Source: Candidatus Accumulibacter propinquus
GTDB lineage: Bacteria; Pseudomonadota; Gammaproteobacteria; Burkholderiales; Rhodocyclaceae
Reading direction: 5' to 3'
DNA: 64,000 bases
NCBI GenBank assembly: GCA_016714935.1
Contig: JADKBU010000031.1
Span: 5,014-69,013, forward strand
Below the pieces are notes generated by a model that was not told where the DNA came from, searched no databases, and worked only from the letters and a program-made list of their open reading frames with translations. Shown in pieces: positions 44,052 through 53,098 of the stretch (position 1 is its first letter; each line of letters starts with the position of its first letter). The position numbers and the translations under genes are program-made.

Positions 44052-45170
44052 ATGGCAAAACGCGACTTTTACGACATTCTGGGCGTCAACCGTGATGCAT
44101 CCGACGATGACATCAAGAAGGCCTACCGCAAACTGGCGATGAAATACCATCCGGACCGCAATCCGGACAATCCCAGGGCCGAAGAGCACTTCAAGGAAGT
44201 CAAGGAAGCCTACGAGATTCTTACCGATACGCAGAAACGAGCGGCCTATGACCAGTACGGACATGCTGGGATTGACCCGCAGGCGGGCATGGGTGCTGCC
44301 GGGGCAGGAGGCTTCTCCGACGCCTTTGGCGGCATCTTTGACGAGATTTTCGGCGGTGGTCGTGGTGGACGTTCGAATATCTATCGCGGCGCCGATCTAC
44401 GTTACAACCTCGAAGTTACCCTTGAGCAAGCGGCGTTCGGAACGGAAACGAAGATTCGCATTCCGACGATGGAAGCTTGCGACGCTTGCCATGGCAGCGG
44501 TGCCAAGGCGGGCACACAACCGAAGACCTGTCCGACGTGTCAGGGCAGTGGCCAGGTTCGACTGCAACAGGGATTCTTTTCAATCCAGCAGACTTGCCCC
44601 AAGTGCCACGGCACCGGCCGTTTTATTGCCGAGCCTTGCGGTGCCTGTCACGGAGCGGGCCGCGTCAAGCAGCACAAGACGCTGGCGGTCAAGATTCCGG
44701 CTGGGGTCGATGAGGGAGACCGGATTCGCCTCTCAGGCGAAGGTGAGCACGGCATCAACGGTGGCCCGTCCGGAGATCTCTACGTTCAGATTCACCTCAA
44801 GTCGCACCCTGTGTTTCAGCGCGAGCAGAACGATCTGCACTGCGAGATGCCGATCAGTTTCACCACCGCTGCCCTTGGTGGAGAAATTGATATTCCGACG
44901 CTCGATGGTGTGGCGAAGATCCGTGTTCCCCCAGAGACTCAGTCGGGAAAAACGTTTCGCTTGCGCGGCAAGGGCATCAAGGGGGTTCGCAGCCATAACC
45001 ACGGCGACCTGCTTTGCCACGTGGTGGTGGAAACCCCGGTTCACCTCACCGATCGTCAGAAGGAATTGTTGCGCGAGCTTGAGGAATCGAGTCGCGAAAA
45101 CTCTGCGCACCATAACCCGCGCGCCAAGTCCTGGATGGATCGCGTACGGGACTTCTTTGCGGCTCCGTGA
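44052..45170 (+). CDS. dnaJ: Chaperone DnaJ (Hsp40)
   Basis: A 372-residue type I J-protein. The J domain has HPD at 33-35, then a Gly-rich region (GMGAAGAGGFSDAFGGIFDEIFGGG). Four CxxCxGxG zinc-finger repeats follow (CDACHGSG, CPTCQGSG, CPKCHGTG, CGACHGAG) and then the two beta-barrel substrate domains. It stimulates DnaK ATPase. It follows dnaK by 66 bases in the standard order. Confidence 0.98.
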   Translation: MAKRDFYDILGVNRDASDDDIKKAYRKLAMKYHPDRNPDNPRAEEHFKEVKEAYEILTDTQKRAAYDQYGHAGIDPQAGMGAAGAGGFSDAFGGIFDEIFGGGRGGRSNIYRGADLRYNLEVTLEQAAFGTETKIRIPTMEACDACHGSGAKAGTQPKTCPTCQGSGQVRLQQGFFSIQQTCPKCHGTGRFIAEPCGACHGAGRVKQHKTLAVKIPAGVDEGDRIRLSGEGEHGINGGPSGDLYVQIHLKSHPVFQREQNDLHCEMPISFTTAALGGEIDIPTLDGVAKIRVPPETQSGKTFRLRGKGIKGVRSHNHGDLLCHVVVETPVHLTDRQKELLRELEESSRENSAHHNPRAKSWMDRVRDFFAAP

Positions 45171-45324
45171 TCGCGGTGACAGTCGCCCCTACCGCGTGAA
45201 GGCGCGCAACAACCCGGTTCTTCTCTTCCTGTAAGGGAGGTGTCAGTTTCCTTGGCCATTCTTCGTCAGTCTTGGACGTGGCCGAGGGCCGACCACGGCT
45301 GTTGAGCTAGGGGAGGGTCATGGC

Positions 45325-46467
45325 ATGGGTATTGCAAAAGCGCTGCTGTTATGCTTTTTGGGTTGGTTGGGCGGTGTCGCTGCAGCCGAGGTGGGGGTCA
45401 CCGACAACAGCATTCTGATCGGCATGACGGCGCCGTTTTCTGGTCCGAGCGGGGCGTACGGACTGGACATGAAGATGGTGATCAACGCCTTCTTCCGGCA
45501 GGTCAACGACGCCGGCGGCATCCATGGCCGACGACTTGAACTGCGTGCACTCGACGACGGCTACGAGACCGATCGGACGGTGGCCAATACCCGTGCCTTG
45601 ATCAACCAGGAAAAGGTCTTCGCCCTGCTGGCCTCATACGGGTCCAGCCCAACGACAGCGGCCATGAATGAGGTTTTCGGTGTGGCCAAGGTGCCGCTGG
45701 TGGGCACCATCTCCGGCACCGACTCGATCCGGCAGTCGCCCAGGGACCATCCGAACAATCGCTATATGTTCAACGTCCGGGCGAGCTACGCGAACGAGAC
45801 TGAAGCCATCGTCAACCAGTTGGTCTCGCTGGGTTTCAAGAACATCGCGGTCCTGTACCAGAATGATGGTTTCGGCAAGTCTGGCCTCGATGGCGTGGTG
45901 GCAGCGCTCAGGAAGCACAATCAGGTGCCGTCAGCGATTGCCACGGTGGAGCGAAACTCCGTTGAAGTCAGCCAGGCGGTACAGGACATCGCCAAGGTCA
46001 GCCCGCAAGCGGTGATCATGGTCACCCTCTACAAGCCGACGGCCGCCTTCGTGCGCGCCATGCGCAAAGCCAACCAGAAACCGCAGTTCATGACCTTGTC
46101 ACCGGTTGGGGCTGACCTGCTGGTCCAGGAACTTGGTGATGAGGCGCGTGGTATCGGTATCTCGCAGGTCATGCCCTATCCGTGGAACGACACCACACCG
46201 ATGATCCGCGAATACCAGAAACTGCTCGATAGGCAGGGCAAATCGTCCTACTACGGCGTCGAGGCCTATGCCATGGCGAAGGTGCTGGTCGAAGCGCTAC
46301 GCAAAGCAGGCAAGGATCCCACCAGGGAAAAACTGATCAGCAGTCTGGAAGGCATGCACAACTACGACCTCGGCGGTTATCGCGTCAGCTACTCGGCGAA
46401 CGACAGGCTCGGCTCGCGATTTGTCGACCTGACGGTCATCGGAAGCGGCGGCCGCGTTCTTCGCTAG
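45325..46467 (+). CDS. Branched-chain-amino-acid-type periplasmic binding protein
   Basis: A 380-residue protein with a cleavable signal (cleavage after about residue 21, GVAAA-E). The mature part is a type I periplasmic binding fold: ILIGMTAPFSGPSGAYG, VNDAGGIHGRRLELRALDDGYE, and YGVEAYAMAKVLVEALRKAGKDPTREKL. The family delivers amino acids, urea or aromatic acids to LIV-type ABC importers. No liv permease or ATPase genes adjoin, so it is an orphan. GGGAGGG precedes the ATG at 45325. The ligand is not predictable. Confidence 0.88.
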   Translation: MGIAKALLLCFLGWLGGVAAAEVGVTDNSILIGMTAPFSGPSGAYGLDMKMVINAFFRQVNDAGGIHGRRLELRALDDGYETDRTVANTRALINQEKVFALLASYGSSPTTAAMNEVFGVAKVPLVGTISGTDSIRQSPRDHPNNRYMFNVRASYANETEAIVNQLVSLGFKNIAVLYQNDGFGKSGLDGVVAALRKHNQVPSAIATVERNSVEVSQAVQDIAKVSPQAVIMVTLYKPTAAFVRAMRKANQKPQFMTLSPVGADLLVQELGDEARGIGISQVMPYPWNDTTPMIREYQKLLDRQGKSSYYGVEAYAMAKVLVEALRKAGKDPTREKLISSLEGMHNYDLGGYRVSYSANDRLGSRFVDLTVIGSGGRVLR

Positions 46468-46483
46468 GCGCTTCCCAGCAAGG

Positions 46484-47857
46484 TTACGCGCGTCGCCAGC
46501 CGGTGCCCTTGGCGCCATCCTCGAGGATCACTCCCGCTGTCGCCAGTTCATTACGGATCCGGTCCGCTGCCGAGTAGTCCTTGCGCTGTTTGGCGGCCAC
46601 GCGCTGCCCAATCAGCGCTTCGATGTCTGCGGCGGAAATTTCGCCTTCGTTCCGCGGCGTGGCTTGCAGGAAGACCTGCGGGTCTCGCGTCAGGAGACCC
46701 AGCAGACCCGCCAGCGCCCGCAATTGCCCCGCGAGGACCGGAGATTGGTTGCGGTTGACCTCACCAGCCAGTTCGAACAGCACGGCGCAGGCTTCGGGTG
46801 TGTTGAAGTCGTCGTCCATGGCCTGCCGGAAACGAAGCGCTGGTGACTGATTCCAGTCGATCGGCGCGACTTCCGCGGGCACTGCCTTGAGCGCAGTGTA
46901 GAGCCGGCTCAGCGCCTGGCGGGCATCGTCGAGATGGCCTTCGGAATAGTTCAGCGGGCTGCGGTAGTGGGCTCGGAGGATGAAAAAGCGCAGCACCTCG
47001 GGATCGTATTTCTTGAGAATCTCCCTGATCGTGAAAAAGTTGCCGAGTGATTTCGACATCTTTTCGTCATCGACGCGGACAAAACCGTTGTGCATCCAGT
47101 AGTTGACGAAGCGGCAGCGATGTGCGCCCTCGGACTGAGCGATTTCATTTTCGTGGTGGGGAAACTGCAGGTCCTGGCCACCGCCGTGGATGTCGAAGTG
47201 CTTGCCGAGCAGGTCCGAACCCATCGCCGAGCATTCGATGTGCCAGCCCGGTCGGCCATTGCCCCAAGGCGAAGGCCAGAAAGGCTCGCCAGGTTTCGCG
47301 TGTTTCCACAGGACGAAGTCGAGTGGGTCGTCCTTGGTCCCGTCGACGTCGACGCGTTCGCCGGCCCGAAGATCATCAACCGATTTGCCCGAGAGCTTTC
47401 CATAGCCTGGAAACTTGCGTACCGAAAAGTTCATGTCGCCGGCCGCCGTCTGGTAAGCCAGTCCGTTCGCCTCCAGTCTCCGGATCAGTTCGAGCATCTG
47501 CGGGATGTATGCCGTCGCCCGCGGTTCATGATCCGGTTTTTCAACGCCCAAAGCAGCGGCGTCCTCATCCATGCAGCGGATGAAGCGCTCCGTCAGTTCG
47601 CCGATGCTTTCCTTGTTGTCGAAGGCGCGCTTGATGATCTTGTCGTCAATATCGGTAATGTTCCGGACGTAGTTGACCTCTAGTCCACTCGCGCGCAGCC
47701 AGCGCTGCACCATGTCGAACACCACCAGAACACGGGCATGACCGAGATGGCAGTAATCGTAAACTGTCATCCCACAGACATACATGCGGACGCTGCCCGG
47801 GGTGATGGGTACGAAGTTCTGCTTTTCTCTGGCCAGCGAGTTGTAGATTTTCAGCAT
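46484..47857 (-). CDS. cysS: Cysteine--tRNA ligase
   Basis: A 457-residue class I synthetase. The zinc ligand is C28 in MYVCGMTVYDYCHLGH, with HIGH-type HLGH at 37-40. GGGQDLQFPHHENEIAQ and KMSKSLGNFF (KMSKS) follow, and the C-terminal helical domain ends ILEDGAKGTGWRR. The ATG at 47857 fits the family. The frame stays open far upstream, antisense to the TPR gene, but that part has no similarity to synthetases. Confidence 0.97.
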   Translation of the reverse strand: MLKIYNSLAREKQNFVPITPGSVRMYVCGMTVYDYCHLGHARVLVVFDMVQRWLRASGLEVNYVRNITDIDDKIIKRAFDNKESIGELTERFIRCMDEDAAALGVEKPDHEPRATAYIPQMLELIRRLEANGLAYQTAAGDMNFSVRKFPGYGKLSGKSVDDLRAGERVDVDGTKDDPLDFVLWKHAKPGEPFWPSPWGNGRPGWHIECSAMGSDLLGKHFDIHGGGQDLQFPHHENEIAQSEGAHRCRFVNYWMHNGFVRVDDEKMSKSLGNFFTIREILKKYDPEVLRFFILRAHYRSPLNYSEGHLDDARQALSRLYTALKAVPAEVAPIDWNQSPALRFRQAMDDDFNTPEACAVLFELAGEVNRNQSPVLAGQLRALAGLLGLLTRDPQVFLQATPRNEGEISAADIEALIGQRVAAKQRKDYSAADRIRNELATAGVILEDGAKGTGWRRA

Positions 47858-47913
47858 TTTCGGGTCCACGGCAATGAGCCGCGGAAAGCGTGGCGCTGGC
47901 GGCGTACAGTGCT

Positions 47914-47941
47914 TTGGTTTGGTCGCGGCTTTTGTTAGAAT
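47914..47941 (+). promoter_or_regulatory. Possible sigma70 promoter of the TPR gene
   Basis: TTGGTT (47914-47919), a 16-base spacer and TAGAAT (47936-47941). Transcription would start about 50 bases before the start codon at 47999. It lies in the cysS/TPR divergent intergenic region. Confidence 0.4.
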
Positions 47942-47998
47942 CGATCGGTCGAGTCGCCAACCACTACCAACCGTTGCCAGACCAAGTATACCATAACG

Positions 47999-49099
47999 AT
48001 GCGCTCGAACCTCCCGAGGCCCTTGCCGGCGCTCTTGCATGCTTTGCTCCTTGCCCTGATATTGATTTGCGCAGACTCCCCGGCCATTGCAGACAGCCTG
48101 GCCGATGCGCAGCGCCTGTTGAAACAGGGGCTGTCGTCGCAGGCCCTCGAGAAAGTCGACACTTATCTGGCCGGCAAGCCGAAGGAGGCGCAGGGGCAAT
48201 TTCTCAAGGGCCTGATCCTCGCCGAGATGGGGCGTCCCGCTGAAGCGATAGCCGTGTTCAGCAAGCTGACCGAAGACTATCCCGAACTTCCCGAACCGTA
48301 TAACAACCTCGCTGTGCTCTATGCCCGGCAGAAACAGTACGACAAGGCGCGTACGGCACTCGAGATGGCGATCAGAACCTATCCGGGTTACGCCACTGCC
48401 TACGAGAACCTTGGCGATGTGCATGCCAATCTCGCCAGCCAGGCTTATGACAAGGCTTTGCAACTTGATCCGGCAAAGAAAATCGCACAGACCAAGTTGT
48501 TCCGGCTGCGTGAACTGATCAGCACTGCGGGTGTGGCGGCAGGCAAGCAAGTCGCCACGATCGGCGAGGCGGGCAAGATCGAGGCCACGCGTGGGACGGA
48601 TACCACGCTGACTGTCGGCGCTACGACAACGCCTGCGGCCAGAACGACGGACAAGCCCGCACCGCTCCGTGCGGCGGAGACGCTGGCCGAGCGGCCGGTG
48701 CCGAAAGCGGTGGACGCCGTAGCAGCGCTGCCCAGGACCCCTGCACCTGCTTCCGGCGCTGAAGAAGCGGCGGTGAACAGGGCGTTGCAAGCCTGGGCGC
48801 ACGCCTGGTCACGCAAGGACGCGAAGGCTTACCTTGCTTATTACGCCGCCGATTTCCTGCCACCACGAGGGATGTCACGCAAGGCATGGGAAATCGAGCG
48901 TATGCGACCGATGCAGAAACCGGGCAAATTGCTGGTCGAAATCGAGGACATCAAGGTGTCCTTTGCCGACGACAAGGCGACTGCCCGGTTCAAGCAGCAC
49001 TATGCTTCCCCCTATCTGAAATCTTCTGTCGGCAAGACCATGGTCCTCGTCAGGGTCAGGGGGCGATGGTTGATCCAGCAGGAACGTGTGGGTGGATGA
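47999..49099 (+). CDS. Exported TPR protein with C-terminal NTF2/SnoaL-like domain
   Basis: A 366-residue exported protein. The signal is cleaved near AIA-D (31/32). TPR repeats (about 33-165) include ALEKVDTYLAGKPKEAQGQFL and PELPEPYNNLAVLYARQKQY, followed by a Thr/Ala-rich linker and a C-terminal domain (about 260-366) beginning EEAAVNRALQAWAHAWSRKD and ending VRVRGRWLIQQERVGG, an NTF2-like cone fold. Its N-terminal half is closely similar to the protein at 33841-35031. It sits between cysS and the cyclophilin genes, suggesting an envelope-biogenesis role. Function unproven. Confidence 0.82.
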   Translation: MRSNLPRPLPALLHALLLALILICADSPAIADSLADAQRLLKQGLSSQALEKVDTYLAGKPKEAQGQFLKGLILAEMGRPAEAIAVFSKLTEDYPELPEPYNNLAVLYARQKQYDKARTALEMAIRTYPGYATAYENLGDVHANLASQAYDKALQLDPAKKIAQTKLFRLRELISTAGVAAGKQVATIGEAGKIEATRGTDTTLTVGATTTPAARTTDKPAPLRAAETLAERPVPKAVDAVAALPRTPAPASGAEEAAVNRALQAWAHAWSRKDAKAYLAYYAADFLPPRGMSRKAWEIERMRPMQKPGKLLVEIEDIKVSFADDKATARFKQHYASPYLKSSVGKTMVLVRVRGRWLIQQERVGG

Positions 49100-49232
49100 G
49101 CAGCACAGAGGCGTGAGGACGCTCAGAGAGCGGGACACCGCTCGGGGCGGTAGCTGCCAGGCGCCGGGAAACGAGTGCGCGCCCGGCAGGTGTCGGCGGC
49201 ACCCGAAAAATCACTTGGGAAGGAATGGTGTG

Positions 49233-49793
49233 ATGCACAGGAAACTCGCCTTGATTATCGGTGGATTGCTGTCCTTCGCCGCTTTGGCTGCGCCAAGCGT
49301 CGAAATGCAGACCAGCATGGGCAGAATCGTGATCGAACTCGATTCCGAGAAAGCCCCAAAGACTGTCCAGAATTTTGTACAGTACGTCAATGAAGGGTTC
49401 TACAACGGCACGGTCTTTCACCGCGTCATTCCGGGTTTCATGATCCAGGGAGGTGGTTTTACGGTTGATCTGGAACAGAAGGCGGCGCCCCGGAAAGTGG
49501 ATAACGAAGGAAAGAATGGCCTGAAGAACGACCGCGGCACGATTGCCATGGCCCGTACGGCGGACCCGAATTCGGCGAGTTCGCAGTTTTTCATCAATCA
49601 CCGTGACAACGCATCGCTCAACTACCCGGGATCCGACGGCTGGGGCTACGCCGTTTTTGGCAAGGTCACGCAGGGACTCGATGTGGTGGACAGGATTGCC
49701 AAGGTGGCTACCGGCAACCGCTCCATGCACCAGAACGTGCCGCTCGAACCGGTGACCATCCAGTCGGTCAGGGTCATTCCCGAAAAAAAATAG
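49233..49793 (+). CDS. ppiA: Periplasmic peptidyl-prolyl isomerase (cyclophilin)
   Basis: A 186-residue cyclophilin with a short signal peptide (MHRKLALIIGGLLSFAALAA). The conserved active-site segments are FHRVIPGFMIQGGGF, TIAMARTADPNSASSQFFI and GWGYAVFGKV. It catalyses proline cis/trans isomerisation in exported proteins. The ATG at 49233 follows GGGAAGGAATGG. The frame is open to 49086 but that stretch is not cyclophilin-like. It is followed by a cytoplasmic paralogue. Confidence 0.92.
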   Translation: MHRKLALIIGGLLSFAALAAPSVEMQTSMGRIVIELDSEKAPKTVQNFVQYVNEGFYNGTVFHRVIPGFMIQGGGFTVDLEQKAAPRKVDNEGKNGLKNDRGTIAMARTADPNSASSQFFINHRDNASLNYPGSDGWGYAVFGKVTQGLDVVDRIAKVATGNRSMHQNVPLEPVTIQSVRVIPEKK

Positions 49794-49922
49794 CGGTTAC
49801 GGGTTGTTAAGACCTCAGCACAAGCCGGTGCTGACCGTTTCCCTCACTCCATCCCTGCTTCCACATTTTCGTGCGAGGCGATTACGCGGGTTGCCGAAGC
49901 AACTCCCACATCTAGGAAAGCC

Positions 49923-50414
49923 ATGATCAAGCTACACACCAATTTCGGCATCATCGGTATCGAAGTCGACGCCGAGAAGGCACCCCTGTCGTCCGAGAAT
50001 TTCCTGGCCTACGTCGCCGCCGGCCACTACGACAATACCATTTTCCACCGTGTGATTCCCGGCTTCATGATTCAGGGTGGCGGCTTCATGCCGGGCATGA
50101 AGCAGAAGGCATGTCAGGCACCGATCAGGAATGAGGCCGACAACGGACTGAAGAACGTGGCTTACACGGTCGCCATGGCACGCACCGCTGAACCGCACTC
50201 GGCCACCGCGCAGTTTTTCATCAACGTGGTGAATAATGACTTCCTGAACCACCGAGCGCCCAATGCGCAAGGTTGGGGCTACTGTGTTTTCGGCAAGGTC
50301 GTGGAGGGTACAGAGGTCGTCGACCGCATCAAGGTCGTCAAGACAGCCACTGCCGGTGGCCACAGCGACGTGCCCGTCGAGGACGTGCTGATCGAGCGCG
50401 CCGAAGTTTGCTGA
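49923..50414 (+). CDS. ppiB: Cytoplasmic peptidyl-prolyl isomerase (cyclophilin)
   Basis: A 163-residue cyclophilin without a signal peptide, beginning MIKLHTNFGIIGIEVDAEKAP, with FHRVIPGFMIQGGGF, VAMARTAEPHSATAQFFINV and the WGYCVFGKVVEG segment. It pairs with the periplasmic copy 129 bases upstream, a tandem arrangement common in betaproteobacteria. lpxH starts 31 bases downstream. Confidence 0.95.
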   Translation: MIKLHTNFGIIGIEVDAEKAPLSSENFLAYVAAGHYDNTIFHRVIPGFMIQGGGFMPGMKQKACQAPIRNEADNGLKNVAYTVAMARTAEPHSATAQFFINVVNNDFLNHRAPNAQGWGYCVFGKVVEGTEVVDRIKVVKTATAGGHSDVPVEDVLIERAEVC

Positions 50415-50445
50415 GGCGTGTGCCGGTGACCGATCGCTAGCCTCC

Positions 50446-51177
50446 TTGATCCTGTTCATTTCCGACCTGCATCTGGCGCCGCAAGCGCCGGGGGTCGCGC
50501 AACTCTTTCTTGATTTTCTCGGCGGACGGGCGCGTGCGGCCGAGCACCTGTTCATTCTTGGCGATCTTTTCGAAGCCTGGCCGGGCGACGATTGCCTTGA
50601 CGATGCGCGGGATTCGTTTGCGGCGGAGATTGTCGCCGCACTGCGTTTGCTGGTCACGGCTGGCATTGGCGTTTCGGTGATGCATGGCAATCGCGACTTT
50701 CTGCTCGGTGAGGTTTTTGCGGCCCGGAGCGGCGCGCGGCTGCTGCCGGATCCGCATGTCCTGTCGTTGCCCACCTGGCAGTTCGTGCTGTCGCATGGTG
50801 ACGCGTTGTGTACGGACGATCACGAATATCAGTCGTTTCGTTCGCTCGTTCGCCGCGCGGAGTGGCAAGCCGCCTTTCTCGCCAGGCCACTGGCAGAACG
50901 TCGGGCAGTGGCGGTGGCGCTGCGCCAGAAAAGCGAGTCGGCCAAGCGTGACAAAGCGGAGTACCTGATGGATGTCAATCCCGGTACCACCGACGATTTT
51001 CTGCGCGCGCACGGCTATGCAAGCTTGATCCACGGTCACACGCATCGTCCGGCGACCCACGACCATCTCGTCGACGGCATCCACGTCGAGCGCTGGGTGC
51101 TCGCCGACTGGACCGAGACACAGGGTGAGTGCTTGTGCTGGAACGGCTCGAATCTCACCCGGGAGCGCTTGCGCTGA
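50446..51177 (+). CDS. lpxH: UDP-2,3-diacylglucosamine diphosphatase LpxH
   Basis: A 243-residue calcineurin-like phosphoesterase. The metal ligands are in ISDLHLAP, GDLFEAWPGDD, MHGNRDFLLG, LSHGDALCTDD and HGHTHRP. LpxH cleaves UDP-diacylglucosamine to lipid X in lipid A synthesis at the inner membrane. No ATG or GTG is available before the first conserved strand. The best start is a TTG (50446) giving (M)ILFISDLHL, with no good ribosome-binding site, so translation may be coupled to ppiB. Confidence 0.92.
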   Translation: MILFISDLHLAPQAPGVAQLFLDFLGGRARAAEHLFILGDLFEAWPGDDCLDDARDSFAAEIVAALRLLVTAGIGVSVMHGNRDFLLGEVFAARSGARLLPDPHVLSLPTWQFVLSHGDALCTDDHEYQSFRSLVRRAEWQAAFLARPLAERRAVAVALRQKSESAKRDKAEYLMDVNPGTTDDFLRAHGYASLIHGHTHRPATHDHLVDGIHVERWVLADWTETQGECLCWNGSNLTRERLR

Positions 51178-51286
51178 CTGATTTCAAACCTTGTCACCTG
51201 TCAGCGCCGACAATACGGTGCTGCGCTGGCGGAAGTCCCCTCTGTCCTTTGCCTGAGGACTTACCATCGTCGTTACTACTCCGGCA

Positions 51287-53098
51287 ATGACTTCTCCAGC
51301 CGTCGACATCCTCCGCCGCGTCTTTGGCTATGCGTCTTTTCGCGGTCAGCAGGCGGAGATCGTCGACCAGGTCGTCAGAGGCGGGGACGCCCTGGTGCTG
51401 ATGCCGACCGGCGGCGGCAAGTCGCTCTGTTACCAGATCCCCGCACTCGTCCGGCCGGGCGTTGGGGTGGTCGTCTCGCCGCTGATTGCGCTGATGCAGG
51501 ACCAGGTCGACGCCTTGCGGCTGGCGGGTGTGCGCGCAGCGTTCCTGAATTCGACGCTGGATTTCCAGTCGCTGGTCGACACCGAACGTCGTTTGCTGCG
51601 TGGCGAACTGGATCTGATCTACGTCGCTCCCGAACGTTTGCTCACCGACCGTTTCATCGGCTTGCTCGAACAGCTTGTGGGACGCCAGCAGCTCGCACTG
51701 TTCGCGATTGACGAGGCCCACTGTGTTTCGCAATGGGGGCACGACTTTCGCCCGGAGTACATCCAGCTCTCGCAATTGCACGAGCGCTTTCCTTCCGTGC
51801 CGCGAATTGCGCTGACGGCGACTGCCGACCAGCTGACACGCCAGGAAATCATCACCCGCCTGAGTCTTGCCGAGGCGAGGCTGTTCGTGGCGAGTTTCGA
51901 CCGGCCAAACATCCGCTATACGGTCGTTGAGCGTGACAATCCTCGAAAGCAACTGCTCTCCTTCCTGAGTGCCCATCGGGGGGAAGCCGGAATCGTTTAT
52001 TGCCTGTCACGCCGCAAGGTCGATGAAACAGCGGTGTGGCTGAATGCACAGGGTGTGGCCGCCTTGCCCTACCATGCCGGGCTGACGGCCGCCGACCGCC
52101 AGCACCATCAGCAGCGCTTTCTCCGCGAGGACGGCCTGGTGATGGTAGCAACGATTGCCTTCGGTATGGGGATCGACAAGCCGGACGTACGCTTCGTTGT
52201 GCACCTCGATCTACCCAAGAGCCTCGAAGCGTATTACCAGGAAACCGGGCGGGCGGGGCGTGACGGCGACCCGTCCGAAGCCTGGATGACTTACGGGCTC
52301 AACGATGTGGTGATCCACCGACAGATGATTGACGAGTCGTCGGCGCCACCCGAGCAGAAACGCATCGAGCGGCAGAAGCTCGACAGCATGCTGGCCTATT
52401 GCGAATCGGCGCAGTGCCGGCGTGTACTCTTGCTGAACTATTTTGGCGAGGAAGTGGCACCTTGCGGCAATTGCGATGTCTGTCTCGATCCGCCGTTGCT
52501 GTGGGATGGCACCATCGCGGCGCAGAAGGCGTTGTCGGCAGCCTTGCGCACCGGTCAGCGCTTTGGCGCCGGGCATCTGATAGACATCCTGCGCGGCAAG
52601 TCTACGGACAAGGTGAAGCAGTTTGGCCACGAACATCTGCCCACCTTCGGCGTTGGTGCGGAAATGGATGACATGGGCTGGCGTTCGGTTTTTCGCCAGT
52701 TGCTTGCGGGCGGTGTCCTCGAAGCCGACGCCACAGCCTACGGGGCCTTGAAGCTGACCGACGAAGCGCGGCCGATTCTCAAGGGAGAAGCCAGCATCAA
52801 GTTGCGGCGGCGGCTGGAAACGCCAAAGGGCAGACAAGCCAGGAACAAGGTCAGTCCCGACCGCCCCCGGCGAGCCGATGATTCACCGCTGCTGGCCAGA
52901 TTGCGTGCCTGGCGCAGCGAGAAGGCCCGTGAGCAGGGTGTGCCCGCTTACGTGATCCTCCATGATCGGGCACTGCACGAGATCGCCACACTGCTCCCGG
53001 ATTCCGTGCCAGCGCTGCTTGCCGTTCCGGGGATCGGCGTGGCCAAAGCCGAGCGCTATGGCCGGGAATTGCTGACCCTCGTTGCTGCCAGCGACTGA
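51287..53098 (+). CDS. recQ: ATP-dependent DNA helicase RecQ
   Basis: A 603-residue SF2 helicase: FGYASFRGQQAEIV, Walker A TGGGKS (41-46), DEAH (142-145), GIDKPDVRFVVH, QETGRAGRDG, then the RQC zinc site (CESAQCRR...CGNCDVC) and a C-terminal HRDC domain. It unwinds DNA 3'-5' in recombination and fork repair. Its last 216 bases overlap the apparent end of the glutamate-synthase-like gene on the other strand. RecQ is intact and of normal length. Confidence 0.96.
   Translation: MTSPAVDILRRVFGYASFRGQQAEIVDQVVRGGDALVLMPTGGGKSLCYQIPALVRPGVGVVVSPLIALMQDQVDALRLAGVRAAFLNSTLDFQSLVDTERRLLRGELDLIYVAPERLLTDRFIGLLEQLVGRQQLALFAIDEAHCVSQWGHDFRPEYIQLSQLHERFPSVPRIALTATADQLTRQEIITRLSLAEARLFVASFDRPNIRYTVVERDNPRKQLLSFLSAHRGEAGIVYCLSRRKVDETAVWLNAQGVAALPYHAGLTAADRQHHQQRFLREDGLVMVATIAFGMGIDKPDVRFVVHLDLPKSLEAYYQETGRAGRDGDPSEAWMTYGLNDVVIHRQMIDESSAPPEQKRIERQKLDSMLAYCESAQCRRVLLLNYFGEEVAPCGNCDVCLDPPLLWDGTIAAQKALSAALRTGQRFGAGHLIDILRGKSTDKVKQFGHEHLPTFGVGAEMDDMGWRSVFRQLLAGGVLEADATAYGALKLTDEARPILKGEASIKLRRRLETPKGRQARNKVSPDRPRRADDSPLLARLRAWRSEKAREQGVPAYVILHDRALHEIATLLPDSVPALLAVPGIGVAKAERYGRELLTLVAASD

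Noticed and set aside
47858..48802. N-terminal extension of cysS by about 315 residues
   Set aside because: The extension is antisense to the TPR gene and lacks synthetase similarity. The ATG at 47857 gives the normal length.
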